A DNA stretch of 64,000 nucleotides from Sphingobacterium sp. FBM7-1. GTDB taxonomy: Bacteria; Bacteroidota; Bacteroidia; Sphingobacteriales; Sphingobacteriaceae. The stretch spans positions 951,253 through 1,015,252 of the forward strand of contig NZ_JAJEWJ010000001.1 of assembly GCF_020687765.1 (NCBI RefSeq). Reading direction: 5' to 3'. This document shows positions 34,790-42,783 of the stretch, piece by piece. Under the pieces are notes generated by a model, which was not told the DNA's origin, made no database searches, and saw only the letters and a list, made by a program, of their open reading frames with translations. The translations under genes were made by a program, and so were the position numbers. Numbering within the stretch: the stretch's first letter is position 1; the number at the start of each line of letters is the position of its first letter.

Positions 34790-36172
34790 TTAAATCTCTC
34801 GATTTGTATCCCAGTTTTCTAAATAATCGGCCACACGCTTCAAGAACGTTCCGCCTAATGCTCCGTCGATAATTCGATGATCGTAGGACATCGACAAGTA
34901 CATCATGTGACGAATTGCAATGACATCGCCCTGCTCGGTTTCTAACACGGCTGGCTTTTTCTTAATGGTGCCCACAGCTAAAATAGCCGCTTGGGGTTGG
35001 TTGATAATAGGAACCCCCATGATATTACCGAAAGCACCGATATTGGTAAACGTAAATGTACCTCCTTGCGTATCATCTGGTTTTAGCCGGTTCTGCCGAC
35101 TCCGATTTGCCAGGTCGTTGACCGTTTTACTAAGCCCTACCAAACTTAATTGATCGGCGTTTTTGATGACCGGCACGATGAGGTTACCTGACGGCAATGC
35201 GGCGGCCATACCGATATTAATATTTTTCCGTTTGATGATATGATTTCCGTCTACGGAAACGTTAACCATCGGAAAATCACGTAGCGCTTTGCTGATCGCC
35301 TCAATGAAAATTGGTGTGAAGGTGATGTTTTCGCCTTCCCGGTTTTTATAGCTATCTTTTATTTTGTTTCTCCAATTCACCAGGTTGGTGACGTCGGCTT
35401 CGACAAAAGAGGCCACGTGCGGTGACGTTTTAACGCTGTGAACCATGTGATCCGCTATAATTCTGCGCATACGATCCATCTCCACGATTTCATCACCGGG
35501 TGTCGTTATCTTCGGGGCTTCTGCCGCTTGCGAGCTCGACGAAGGGCTTTCCACTTGTTGAACCTGTTCTTTGTCTGGCTGAGACACAGGTTCGCTGGAT
35601 GCCCTTACGGATTCTTTATCGGTGCGTTTTTCGATATACGCTAAAATATCCTGTTTTGTAACCCTTCCTTCGGCTCCCGTACCGGATATACTATCCAGCT
35701 CCGCTTGGCTAAGCCCTTCTTCTTGCGCAATATTCTTGACTAAAGGAGAATAAAAGCGAAGTCCGGAGTGTATAACGGTTTTATCTTGTGGCTCGCGGTT
35801 CAAAAGTTCTGTGCCCGGAATACCAACTATAGCATCTTCTGGTGAGGCCGTATCCGTATTGGTTTCCGTTGGGGGGATGGAAGCTTTTTCCTCCGCTTCT
35901 TCAGATCCAGAATCCTCTTCCGCTATGTCATTTTCAACTTCGATCCAAGCAATCACGTCGCCCACTTGTGCAACCTGACCCTCTTCAAAAAGGGTTTTGG
36001 TAAGCTTCCCCATCACCGGAGAAGGAACGTCGGAATCTACTTTATCGGTCGCTATTTCTACAATCGGATCATCCTCCTCTACCAAATCTCCAATGGCCTT
36101 CACCCATTTTGTTATGGTCGCCTCGGAGACACTTTCTCCCATTCTGGGAAGCACCACTTTATATATACCCAT
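34790..36172 (-). CDS. 2-oxo acid dehydrogenase E2 (lipoyl acyltransferase)
   Basis: A 460-residue E2 subunit. The lipoyl domain occupies residues 1-80 with lipoylated Lys44 in EIATDKVDSD. An acidic linker and a peripheral-subunit binding domain follow (about 138-180: FYSPLVKNIAQEEGL, GTGAEGRVTKQDILAYI). The catalytic 2-oxoacid transferase domain (225-460) has SYDHRIIDGALGGTFLK with the active His and Asp. The ATDKVDSD and SYDHRIIDGA sequences fit the branched-chain or Bacteroidota acyltransferase type. No E1 or E3 gene is nearby, so the partner complex is not determined. It follows cinA by 100 bp on the same strand. Confidence 0.9.
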   Translation of the reverse strand: MGIYKVVLPRMGESVSEATITKWVKAIGDLVEEDDPIVEIATDKVDSDVPSPVMGKLTKTLFEEGQVAQVGDVIAWIEVENDIAEEDSGSEEAEEKASIPPTETNTDTASPEDAIVGIPGTELLNREPQDKTVIHSGLRFYSPLVKNIAQEEGLSQAELDSISGTGAEGRVTKQDILAYIEKRTDKESVRASSEPVSQPDKEQVQQVESPSSSSQAAEAPKITTPGDEIVEMDRMRRIIADHMVHSVKTSPHVASFVEADVTNLVNWRNKIKDSYKNREGENITFTPIFIEAISKALRDFPMVNVSVDGNHIIKRKNINIGMAAALPSGNLIVPVIKNADQLSLVGLSKTVNDLANRSRQNRLKPDDTQGGTFTFTNIGAFGNIMGVPIINQPQAAILAVGTIKKKPAVLETEQGDVIAIRHMMYLSMSYDHRIIDGALGGTFLKRVADYLENWDTNREI

Positions 36173-36272
36173 ATTGATCTAAGTTCGTTGAATGATTTAC
36201 TAAATTAACATTTAATCTAACAAATCTGATTAAACAAAACATAATATTTTATACGGAGACAAATTTAGAATT

Positions 36273-37514
36273 TTATTTCAGCATATCCCAAAACATCGTC
36301 AATCCGGCTGCTACTGAACGTTCGATATTAATCGCTCTATCGTTTTTAAAGTAGAACGTCTGGGTTCGTGTTTCGGATTTTCCGGCCACGGCGATACATA
36401 CGGTGCCCACCGGCTTTGTCTCGGTTCCGCCATCCGGACCAGCAATACCGCTTGTAGCAATAGCATAATCCGTTCCAAACACCCGCCGCGCGCCTTCGGC
36501 CATTTCGCGAACAGTAGGTTCACTCACGGCACCATACTGGACGAGTGTATCTGATGAAACGCCCAATACATCCATCTTGGCTTGGTTGGAATACACCACG
36601 GCAGCCCCTTGAAACATTTGGCTAGCCCCGGGAACGGCTGTAATCTGGGCAGAAATCGTTCCTCCTGTGCAGCTTTCGGCCGTGGCAAGTGTCACACCTG
36701 CTGCGCTACACGTATGCACCAAGACTTCCTCGAACGATCGGTTATCTAAGGAAACTACGTGGTCTTTTACACGCTTTACAACCTGATCCTTCAGATCCTC
36801 GACGGCACTCGTCAGTGCTTCCAAATCCTCCCCTTCACCGGTAAAACGCAAACGCACCATGCCTATTCTCGGCAGGTAAGCCAATGTAATATGGTCTGGA
36901 AAAGTGTCTTCAATGTCCGCAATTTGTTGTGCCAGATGGGATTCACCGATCCCGACCGTCAATAAATAACTATTGTAGATATAGGTATCACTTTTATAGG
37001 TATCGCGCAACATAGGCAAGACGCGGTTTTCCATCAAGAACTTCATCTCAAAGGGCACGCCCGGCAAAAAAGCAAAAAATTTACCGTCCCGGCTGACCGC
37101 CATACCCGGTGCAGTACCAACATCGTTAAACAGCACCGTGCTATTCGCTAGCACATCGGCTTGCCCCTTATTCATCGCAGGCATCACGCGCCCTGCTTTA
37201 CGATGGAAAATAGCTTCTACATGCGCCAATACTGCCTCATCGCGTACAAGCGTTGTCCCAAAATAAGCCGCTACAGTCGCTTTGCTTATATCATCTCGCG
37301 TTGGCCCCAACCCACCCGTCATAATAACTACATCCGCACGCGCTTCCGCGTGCCGCAACGCCTCCTGTATAGCATCAGACTTATCCGATATAGAAGTGAT
37401 ATGCATGACAGGGATATGCAACTCCCCTAAACGCTTCGCAATCCAAGCCGAATTCGTATCGACCACCTGTCCGTTTAATAACTCATCTCCTATTGTAATA
37501 ATTTCTGCTTTCAT
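36273..37514 (-). CDS. cinA: CinA-family nicotinamide-nucleotide amidohydrolase
   Basis: A 413-residue two-domain protein. The N-terminal MoaB/MoeA-like domain is AEIITIGDELLNGQVVDTNSAWIAKRL, with VVIMTGGLGPTRDDISKATVAAYF. The C-terminal amidase domain (about 250-410) is TLATAESCTGGTISAQITAVPGASQMFQGAAVVYSNQAK, with the catalytic Ser in ESCTGG. It recycles pyridine nucleotides by deamidating NMN and possibly cleaves ADP-ribose. Length and motifs are standard. Confidence 0.93.
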   Translation of the reverse strand: MKAEIITIGDELLNGQVVDTNSAWIAKRLGELHIPVMHITSISDKSDAIQEALRHAEARADVVIMTGGLGPTRDDISKATVAAYFGTTLVRDEAVLAHVEAIFHRKAGRVMPAMNKGQADVLANSTVLFNDVGTAPGMAVSRDGKFFAFLPGVPFEMKFLMENRVLPMLRDTYKSDTYIYNSYLLTVGIGESHLAQQIADIEDTFPDHITLAYLPRIGMVRLRFTGEGEDLEALTSAVEDLKDQVVKRVKDHVVSLDNRSFEEVLVHTCSAAGVTLATAESCTGGTISAQITAVPGASQMFQGAAVVYSNQAKMDVLGVSSDTLVQYGAVSEPTVREMAEGARRVFGTDYAIATSGIAGPDGGTETKPVGTVCIAVAGKSETRTQTFYFKNDRAINIERSVAAGLTMFWDMLK

Positions 37515-37524
37515 GCTTTTATAA

Positions 37525-37698
37525 TATTAACACGCTATATAGATAATACACCTATACATAATTAATAAGCTATACAAGTAAATACGCTATACAGTTAACA
37601 CGTTGTACAAATAATACGCTGTACAATAAAACACCATAAATTTAATACGCTATACAGTTAACCCGTTGTACAAATAATACACGATACATAATTAATAA
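37525..37698. repeat. Degenerate ~16-bp tandem array behind cinA
   Basis: The core ACGCTATACA and variants (GTTGTACAA, GCTGTACAA, GCTATACAA) recur every 14-19 bp, about ten times. One 37-bp stretch occurs twice with a single mismatch (37581-37617 and 37644-37680). AT-rich, with no coding frame. It abuts the first copy of the 115-bp element. Confidence 0.6.
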
Positions 37699-37813
37699 AC
37701 TATACAAAATGCACAACCCCCTATTAACACCCAAATGTGGCATCCGGATATTTGAGGTATGAAGAAATCCATCCTTAGTACGATCCCTTATCTCAAATAT
37801 CCGAAGCCACGAG
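37699..37813. repeat. 115-bp palindromic element, copy A
   Basis: It matches copy B at 37904-38018 with three differences over 115 bp. Inside it, arm TGGCATCCGGATATTTGAG (37738-37756) is inverted as CTCAAATATCCGAAGCCA (37792-37809), forming a long imperfect stem with a ~35-base loop. Both copies are followed by a poly-purine hairpin of the type ..GAGAAAAAGAAAAACTA. Confidence 0.8.
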
Positions 37814-37903
37814 GTTTATGAACCTGTGTTTATTTCGGTGTTCATGAGCTCCCTCCGGTCGGTTTCGGTTCTTTTTCACGGAGAAAAAGAAAAACTACCG
37901 ATT

Positions 37904-38018
37904 ACTATACAAAATGCACCACCCCCTATTAACACCTAAATGTGGCATCCGGATATTTGAGGTATGAAGAAATCCATCCTTAGTACGATCCCCTATCTCA
38001 AATATCCGAAGCCACGAG
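37904..38018. repeat. 115-bp palindromic element, copy B
   Basis: Second copy of the element at 37699-37813, direct orientation, 205 bp downstream. Same internal inverted arms. No transposase gene or target duplication is seen in the window, so it could be a small non-autonomous palindromic element or a local duplication. Confidence 0.8.
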
Positions 38019-38026
38019 TTTTTTTG

Positions 38027-38053
38027 TTTCTTTTTTTAAGGCAAAAAAAGAAA
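38027..38053 (-). terminator. Hairpin terminator behind lptD
   Basis: TTTCTTTTTTT and AAAAAAAGAAA pair around AAGGC immediately after the lptD stop, read on the minus strand. It is weak in GC but well placed. Confidence 0.5.
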
Positions 38054-38055
38054 AA

Positions 38056-40773
38056 CTATCGATAACTATAATGACTTTCCCGCTTCGTCAGTTTCAAGTC
38101 TTGCAAAATAGACGCTTTGGCTCGAATGGTAATGTTATAACTTTTGTATTGCCCGAATGGCGTCCAGCCGACCGACATATCCCAACAATGCAAATCACGA
38201 TAGATACTGAATCGGGTCAGGGAAACGGCTTTTTGCCGGAGATCGTAGCCGGTGTTAAACTGTATTTTCCATTTGGGCGTTACGTTTAGGTCTCCGTTTA
38301 TATTAACCGTAGCGGTAAGATTATTCATCATTCGCCGTTCCGAAGAATTCCAGGACTTATTGTAGTTCATACTGAATGAGCCATTTAGGTTCCAGGGAAT
38401 ATTAAAGTCGACGAAAGCATTTGGATTGGTACTGATACGGGCCAAGGCATCTGCCTGTTCCGCGGTCATGTTGGGCATCTGATTACGAAGCGAGTCGAGG
38501 TTATTGTTTCTACTCTTATTGGCATTCGGGTTCAGGCTATAGTCAAAAGACAAACCGAAATTGGTAAGACGCGCTAAGCTTCCATCTTGAATAGCAAACC
38601 GATCGATACGCCGCCCTGTTTCTTGGTCGACCATATAAGGATCGAACGTACCGTTAAAGTTTAAGTTTATCTTTTCTTTGAACAAGGATGTACGCCCCGA
38701 GAAACTAATGGTTGAAAGTTTCAACGAGTCTGCCATGAAGTTATAGTTTCCGCTAAAGGTCAAACCTTGCAGAATTTTCACTTTCCGAAAGGCCTCATTG
38801 CCGGTGGTATCGTTATTGTTTCGGACTTTAGCTTCGATATTATTATCGACCGAGAAACCAATACCCATCGATTTGCCTGCTCCCGGACCTCCAAAGATAC
38901 CTCCTTCGAAGATGGAATATCGTTCGTTTACGCCGTTATCGTTGACAAAGTCCCGGTAAAACCCGAAACTAGGGTCTGAGAAATCAGGTCGGTAATTGAT
39001 ATTGACGGATGGTGTGACGACATGTCGGATGGCTTCTACTTTCCCCATTTTGGGATACATTCCGTAAATCTTTGTGGAAAGACCGGCAGACATGGAATAG
39101 TCGTAAGCACGTTCAAATCCACTCACCGTATCCCGTGTTGCAGAGAAACCATTGACTTCGTTTACGAGGCGCTTGCGTACACTTTGCAGATACCACCGTT
39201 CGGTATAGTTAACCGAGGTATTAAACTGAAAATACTTAAATGCGTTTAAACTTAAACTAATGGGGATGCTGTGCTGAAAGCCGTTGGTAAAATCGTTTAG
39301 CGCTGCTTTCTTAAAAAGCAAGGAATCTGCGGTAGAAATGGTATTCCGACCTTGCAAGCTGTATCCTACGGTAATCCGCTGGTACCATTTCTGATCCCCT
39401 ACCCGGTCTTTAGAATCAAAGGGGTTAAACGTAGACACGTTTAAACTGAAAGACGGCAATTCCAGGTTCACTTGCCCAGATGCCATATCTTGCCGATGGC
39501 TCATGTTGGCGGTAAAATTCACCTTCCCGTCTGCAAATACTTTTCCATAGGCGATCGAAGAAGACATATTGTTCCGGGTTAAATCTTCGATCGAGTTTTG
39601 TTGGTTAAAGCCCGTATTTCGGAAATAAGAGCTGGTACCAAAGTTGACCGAAGCGGAGAACGAAGTTCCCGGATTGGCTTCTTGTCGTTGGCTATGGTTC
39701 CAGGTTACGTTAAAATCTCGGTTCACGCCGTAATTTTCGGTTCCTTCCACGCCCGAGGGGGTGGACGCATAGCGGATGTTAAAACCACCGCTGAACTTGT
39801 AATTCACTAAATAATTTGTACGGATACTCGCTTCCCATGCGCCTTTGGAATATAAACTCCCTCTGATTTCCGAATCCCAGTAATCGTTAAATGCTAAGTA
39901 CCATCCCATATCGCGGATCGAAAAGCCGCGGGTAGCATCCTCTCCAAAAGACGGGAACAAGAGGCCGGAAGATCGCTTATTATTCTTGGGAAAAAAACCA
40001 AAAGGAACGGCAACAAACTTGATCGGAATATTTTCTACGACGAGATACGCGGGGCCAACAATAATATGATTTTTCGCCAAAAGCCCTTTCGTAAATTGGA
40101 TACCAAAGTGTGTGTGGGGGAAAGGTAGGTTACAGGTACTATACATGCCCGTCTGCAGCGAGAGCTCATCGTACAGGTTTTTACGAACCACCCGTGCTTG
40201 TATATAGGCGCCGTCTTCTTCGGTCATAATGCCGAAGGTATTCCCCTCGCGCGTTTTGTAGTCATACACCAAGGAGTCGACCGATTTGGGGCTTTCCCCA
40301 GGAAATATAACCACCGGACGACCGATGTACTTCCCGTTGTGATCGGATACCCCGCTTGCAAACAATTGGTTGGTATTCCTGTCTAGCCGGATGTAATCGG
40401 CTGCAAGTTCAAAATCTTGATATTTAACTTTCGCCCCGTTATATAAGTGAAGGATATTCTTACTGACCTCATTCCAGGAGGAATCGTTTGCCACAATGGT
40501 CACCATCGTTTCTAACCCGCTGTCATCTTCCATCATGACGGTATCCTGCCCTTGTGTTTCTTTTAAATGATTTCGGGTCGTGTCCGACAAATTGGTTAAA
40601 CTATCGAGGCCGGCAGTATCGGGCAGATTTTTAATACTGTCTGCAACAATTAATGTGGTATCTTTTGCGTTTAATGAAGTAGCTTTTGAAGACGGATCGA
40701 CCTGTGCATTGGAAGCCGAAATGGCCACAAACAGGGTTAATAGGCTACAGAAAAAACAAGTTAACGTCTTCAA
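38056..40773 (-). CDS. lptD: LptD-like lipopolysaccharide assembly outer-membrane protein
   Basis: A 905-residue outer-membrane protein with signal peptide (MKTLTCFFCSLLTLFVAISASNA). The OstA-like beta-jellyroll is at about 110-210 (NDSSWNEVSKNILHLYNGAKVKYQDFELAADYIRLD). A large barrel domain follows, containing a Cys-bearing stretch (GMYSTCNLPFPHTHF) and IPIKFVAVPFGFFPK, and the barrel ends in a tyrosine-rich strand. This Bacteroidota branch inserts LPS into the outer leaflet. The neighbouring amidase is divergent. No lptE is adjacent. The family fit is good, although Bacteroidota LptD is diverged from proteobacterial LptD. Confidence 0.88.
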   Translation of the reverse strand: MKTLTCFFCSLLTLFVAISASNAQVDPSSKATSLNAKDTTLIVADSIKNLPDTAGLDSLTNLSDTTRNHLKETQGQDTVMMEDDSGLETMVTIVANDSSWNEVSKNILHLYNGAKVKYQDFELAADYIRLDRNTNQLFASGVSDHNGKYIGRPVVIFPGESPKSVDSLVYDYKTREGNTFGIMTEEDGAYIQARVVRKNLYDELSLQTGMYSTCNLPFPHTHFGIQFTKGLLAKNHIIVGPAYLVVENIPIKFVAVPFGFFPKNNKRSSGLLFPSFGEDATRGFSIRDMGWYLAFNDYWDSEIRGSLYSKGAWEASIRTNYLVNYKFSGGFNIRYASTPSGVEGTENYGVNRDFNVTWNHSQRQEANPGTSFSASVNFGTSSYFRNTGFNQQNSIEDLTRNNMSSSIAYGKVFADGKVNFTANMSHRQDMASGQVNLELPSFSLNVSTFNPFDSKDRVGDQKWYQRITVGYSLQGRNTISTADSLLFKKAALNDFTNGFQHSIPISLSLNAFKYFQFNTSVNYTERWYLQSVRKRLVNEVNGFSATRDTVSGFERAYDYSMSAGLSTKIYGMYPKMGKVEAIRHVVTPSVNINYRPDFSDPSFGFYRDFVNDNGVNERYSIFEGGIFGGPGAGKSMGIGFSVDNNIEAKVRNNNDTTGNEAFRKVKILQGLTFSGNYNFMADSLKLSTISFSGRTSLFKEKINLNFNGTFDPYMVDQETGRRIDRFAIQDGSLARLTNFGLSFDYSLNPNANKSRNNNLDSLRNQMPNMTAEQADALARISTNPNAFVDFNIPWNLNGSFSMNYNKSWNSSERRMMNNLTATVNINGDLNVTPKWKIQFNTGYDLRQKAVSLTRFSIYRDLHCWDMSVGWTPFGQYKSYNITIRAKASILQDLKLTKRESHYSYR

Positions 40774-40821
40774 TGTGAATTATGAATGCTATTTTTGTGT
40801 GTATTTAAAACTACCTGTCGG

Positions 40822-40829
40822 CAAAAATA
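40822..40829 (-). promoter_or_regulatory. Candidate -7 box for lptD
   Basis: On the minus strand TATTTTTG matches TAnnTTTG, about 48 bases before the ATG at 40773. A clear TTG -33 box was not found. Confidence 0.4.
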
Positions 40830-40885
40830 GGCAAAAAAGATTTAGAAAGCACGACAGACAAACGTTAATAAAAAATAATTTCAAG

Positions 40886-40893
40886 TACTTTTG
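40886..40893 (+). promoter_or_regulatory. Candidate -7 box for the amidase gene
   Basis: TACTTTTG fits the consensus and ends 40 bases before the ATG at 40934. No TTG is present at the expected -33 position. Confidence 0.4.
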
Positions 40894-40933
40894 TACGATA
40901 TTTTAAACGAAAATATATAAGGATATAATACAC

Positions 40934-41767
40934 ATGATCAGAAATTTAAATGTAAAAAAGCTGACCGTATTTGTTGCTACGATTTTTACGTTAACATTCA
41001 CTACCTCTTCTGTTACACCAAACGCTTCTTCCGAACCGGCTATACCGCTGAAACCGACAGCCGTCAGTCAACCCGTCCGCACCATCGTATTGGATCCCGG
41101 ACATGGTGGAAAAGATGCCGGCGCGCGGGGTTTGCGGGCAAATGAAAAGGATATTGTTCTCGAAGTTGCCTTAAAATTGGGCAAAAAAATAGAAAAAGAA
41201 CTGCCTGGGGTAAGGGTGATCTATACGCGAAAAACCGATGTATTTATACCTTTATATGAACGTCCGGCGGTAGCCAACAAAAACAAAGCGGATCTTTTTA
41301 TCTCGATCCACTGTAATGCAGCAGCTACGCGCCGCTCTCCTGCTAGAGGGACCGAAACGTTGGTTTGTGGATATAGTAGATTGGGGCAACAGGACGCGGC
41401 TATCCGGGAGAATGCTTCCATTTTATTAGAGGATAATTACGAAGAAAACTATGGGGGCTTTGACCCGAAAGATCCCTCCAGTATGATTGTTTTCCAGTTG
41501 ATGAAAAACCAGTACCGTAGAGAGAGTATTAAGTTAGCTTCGCTTATGCAGGATAAGTTTTCGACCTCTCGACGCCCCGACCGCGGTGTAAAGGAGCAGT
41601 CTCTGGCTGTACTTTCCACGGCTGGAATGCCGGCGGTATTAACGGAGCTGGGTTTCATGAGCAACTCGACGGAAGAAAACTACATGCTTTCTACGGCTGG
41701 GCAAAACGAAATCATCCAGAACTTATTTGACGCAATAAAAACGTACAAAACCGCAGCGGAACGATAA
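40934..41767 (+). CDS. N-acetylmuramoyl-L-alanine amidase (Amidase_3)
   Basis: A 277-residue exported zinc amidase. A membrane-spanning signal segment (KLTVFVATIFTLTFTTSSV) precedes the domain at 48-275. Zinc ligands are visible: His57 in DPGHGG, Glu71 in RANEKDI and His126 in ISIHCNA; the catalytic Glu lies in VLTELGFMSN near residue 240. It cleaves the bond between muramic acid and the stem peptide. mlaD follows 65 bp later and is codirectional. Confidence 0.93.
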   Translation: MIRNLNVKKLTVFVATIFTLTFTTSSVTPNASSEPAIPLKPTAVSQPVRTIVLDPGHGGKDAGARGLRANEKDIVLEVALKLGKKIEKELPGVRVIYTRKTDVFIPLYERPAVANKNKADLFISIHCNAAATRRSPARGTETLVCGYSRLGQQDAAIRENASILLEDNYEENYGGFDPKDPSSMIVFQLMKNQYRRESIKLASLMQDKFSTSRRPDRGVKEQSLAVLSTAGMPAVLTELGFMSNSTEENYMLSTAGQNEIIQNLFDAIKTYKTAAER

Positions 41768-41832
41768 ACATTTGTTAAATTCGTTTGTTGTTAAACGTAC
41801 AATGGTTTTATTTTATCCTAGCTAGACATATT

Positions 41833-42780
41833 TTGAAGATTTCAAACGAAACGAAAGTCGGTATCATCACCGTGGTTGCACTTGCCCTATTGTTTATAGG
41901 CTATAACTTCTTAAAAGGAAACGATGTTTTTTCCAGTGAACATGAGTTTTACACGGATTATGATAATGTGGATGGCTTAACCATATCGAAACCTGTTGTT
42001 GTCAACGGTTACCAAATTGGCCGTGTTTCGGGCATGCAGCTTTTACCAAATGGCAAAATCCGTACGCACTTCAAAATTAAAAATGAATTCGACATACCTT
42101 CCAATACGGTTGCACGAATTGTAAGCGCTGACTTATTGGGAAGCAAAGCTATTGTGTTCGAATTGGGAAATAGCACCACCTTAGCCAAAAGCGGCGACCC
42201 GCTTCTGTCCGATGTACAGGCAAATTTATTGGAAAAGGTAGAGCCGTTACAAGCGAAAGTCGAGAATCTCGTGGTTAAACTGGACTCCGTCTTGTCGGCG
42301 GTAAATACGGCACTGGATAAAGAATTTCAGCGTGATTTTAAAAGCAGTTTACACAGCATTTCTGTTTCGCTAAAGAATATAGAGACGATTACGAATGATG
42401 TCGAAGGGCTGATGGGATCGGAAAAGATCCGGATGTCCAGGATTATGCAGAATCTGGAATCCATTACCAATAACTTCCACCGGAATAATGGCAAAATCAA
42501 TAATATTCTAACGAATCTCGATAGTTTATCGGATGACTTGGCTAAAACGGAAATCAAAGCGACCATCGATAATGCTACGCAAGTAATGAAAAATGTAGAA
42601 GTCATTACGACGAGAATTAACAATGGTGAAGGTTCAATTGGCTTATTGCTAAACGACGATAAACTTTATCACAACCTCAACAATGCATCCGAAAGCCTCG
42701 ACAATTTAATTAAAGATGTAGAGGAGCGCCCGGGAAGGTATATACGCCTCAGTATTTTCGGAAAAAAAGATACGCCATAA
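41833..42780 (+). CDS. MlaD-like MCE domain lipid-transport protein
   Basis: A 315-residue protein with a short N-terminal anchor (VGIITVVALALLFIGYNFL) and the MCE/MlaD domain (DYDNVDGLTISKPVVVNGYQIGRVSGMQLL to about 120), followed by a long helical region. It is part of an MCE-type lipid shuttle at the inner membrane. I place the start at TTG 41833, since TTG-KISNETKVG is the usual family start; an upstream TTG at 41785 would add an unlikely 16-residue extension. No MlaE or MlaF genes lie within the window. Confidence 0.88.
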   Translation: MKISNETKVGIITVVALALLFIGYNFLKGNDVFSSEHEFYTDYDNVDGLTISKPVVVNGYQIGRVSGMQLLPNGKIRTHFKIKNEFDIPSNTVARIVSADLLGSKAIVFELGNSTTLAKSGDPLLSDVQANLLEKVEPLQAKVENLVVKLDSVLSAVNTALDKEFQRDFKSSLHSISVSLKNIETITNDVEGLMGSEKIRMSRIMQNLESITNNFHRNNGKINNILTNLDSLSDDLAKTEIKATIDNATQVMKNVEVITTRINNGEGSIGLLLNDDKLYHNLNNASESLDNLIKDVEERPGRYIRLSIFGKKDTP

Positions 42781-42783
42781 ATA

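Noticed and set aside
37515..38055. Hidden gene or complete insertion sequence between cinA and lptD
   Set aside because: No open frame of useful length and no transposase; the region is explained by repeats and hairpins.
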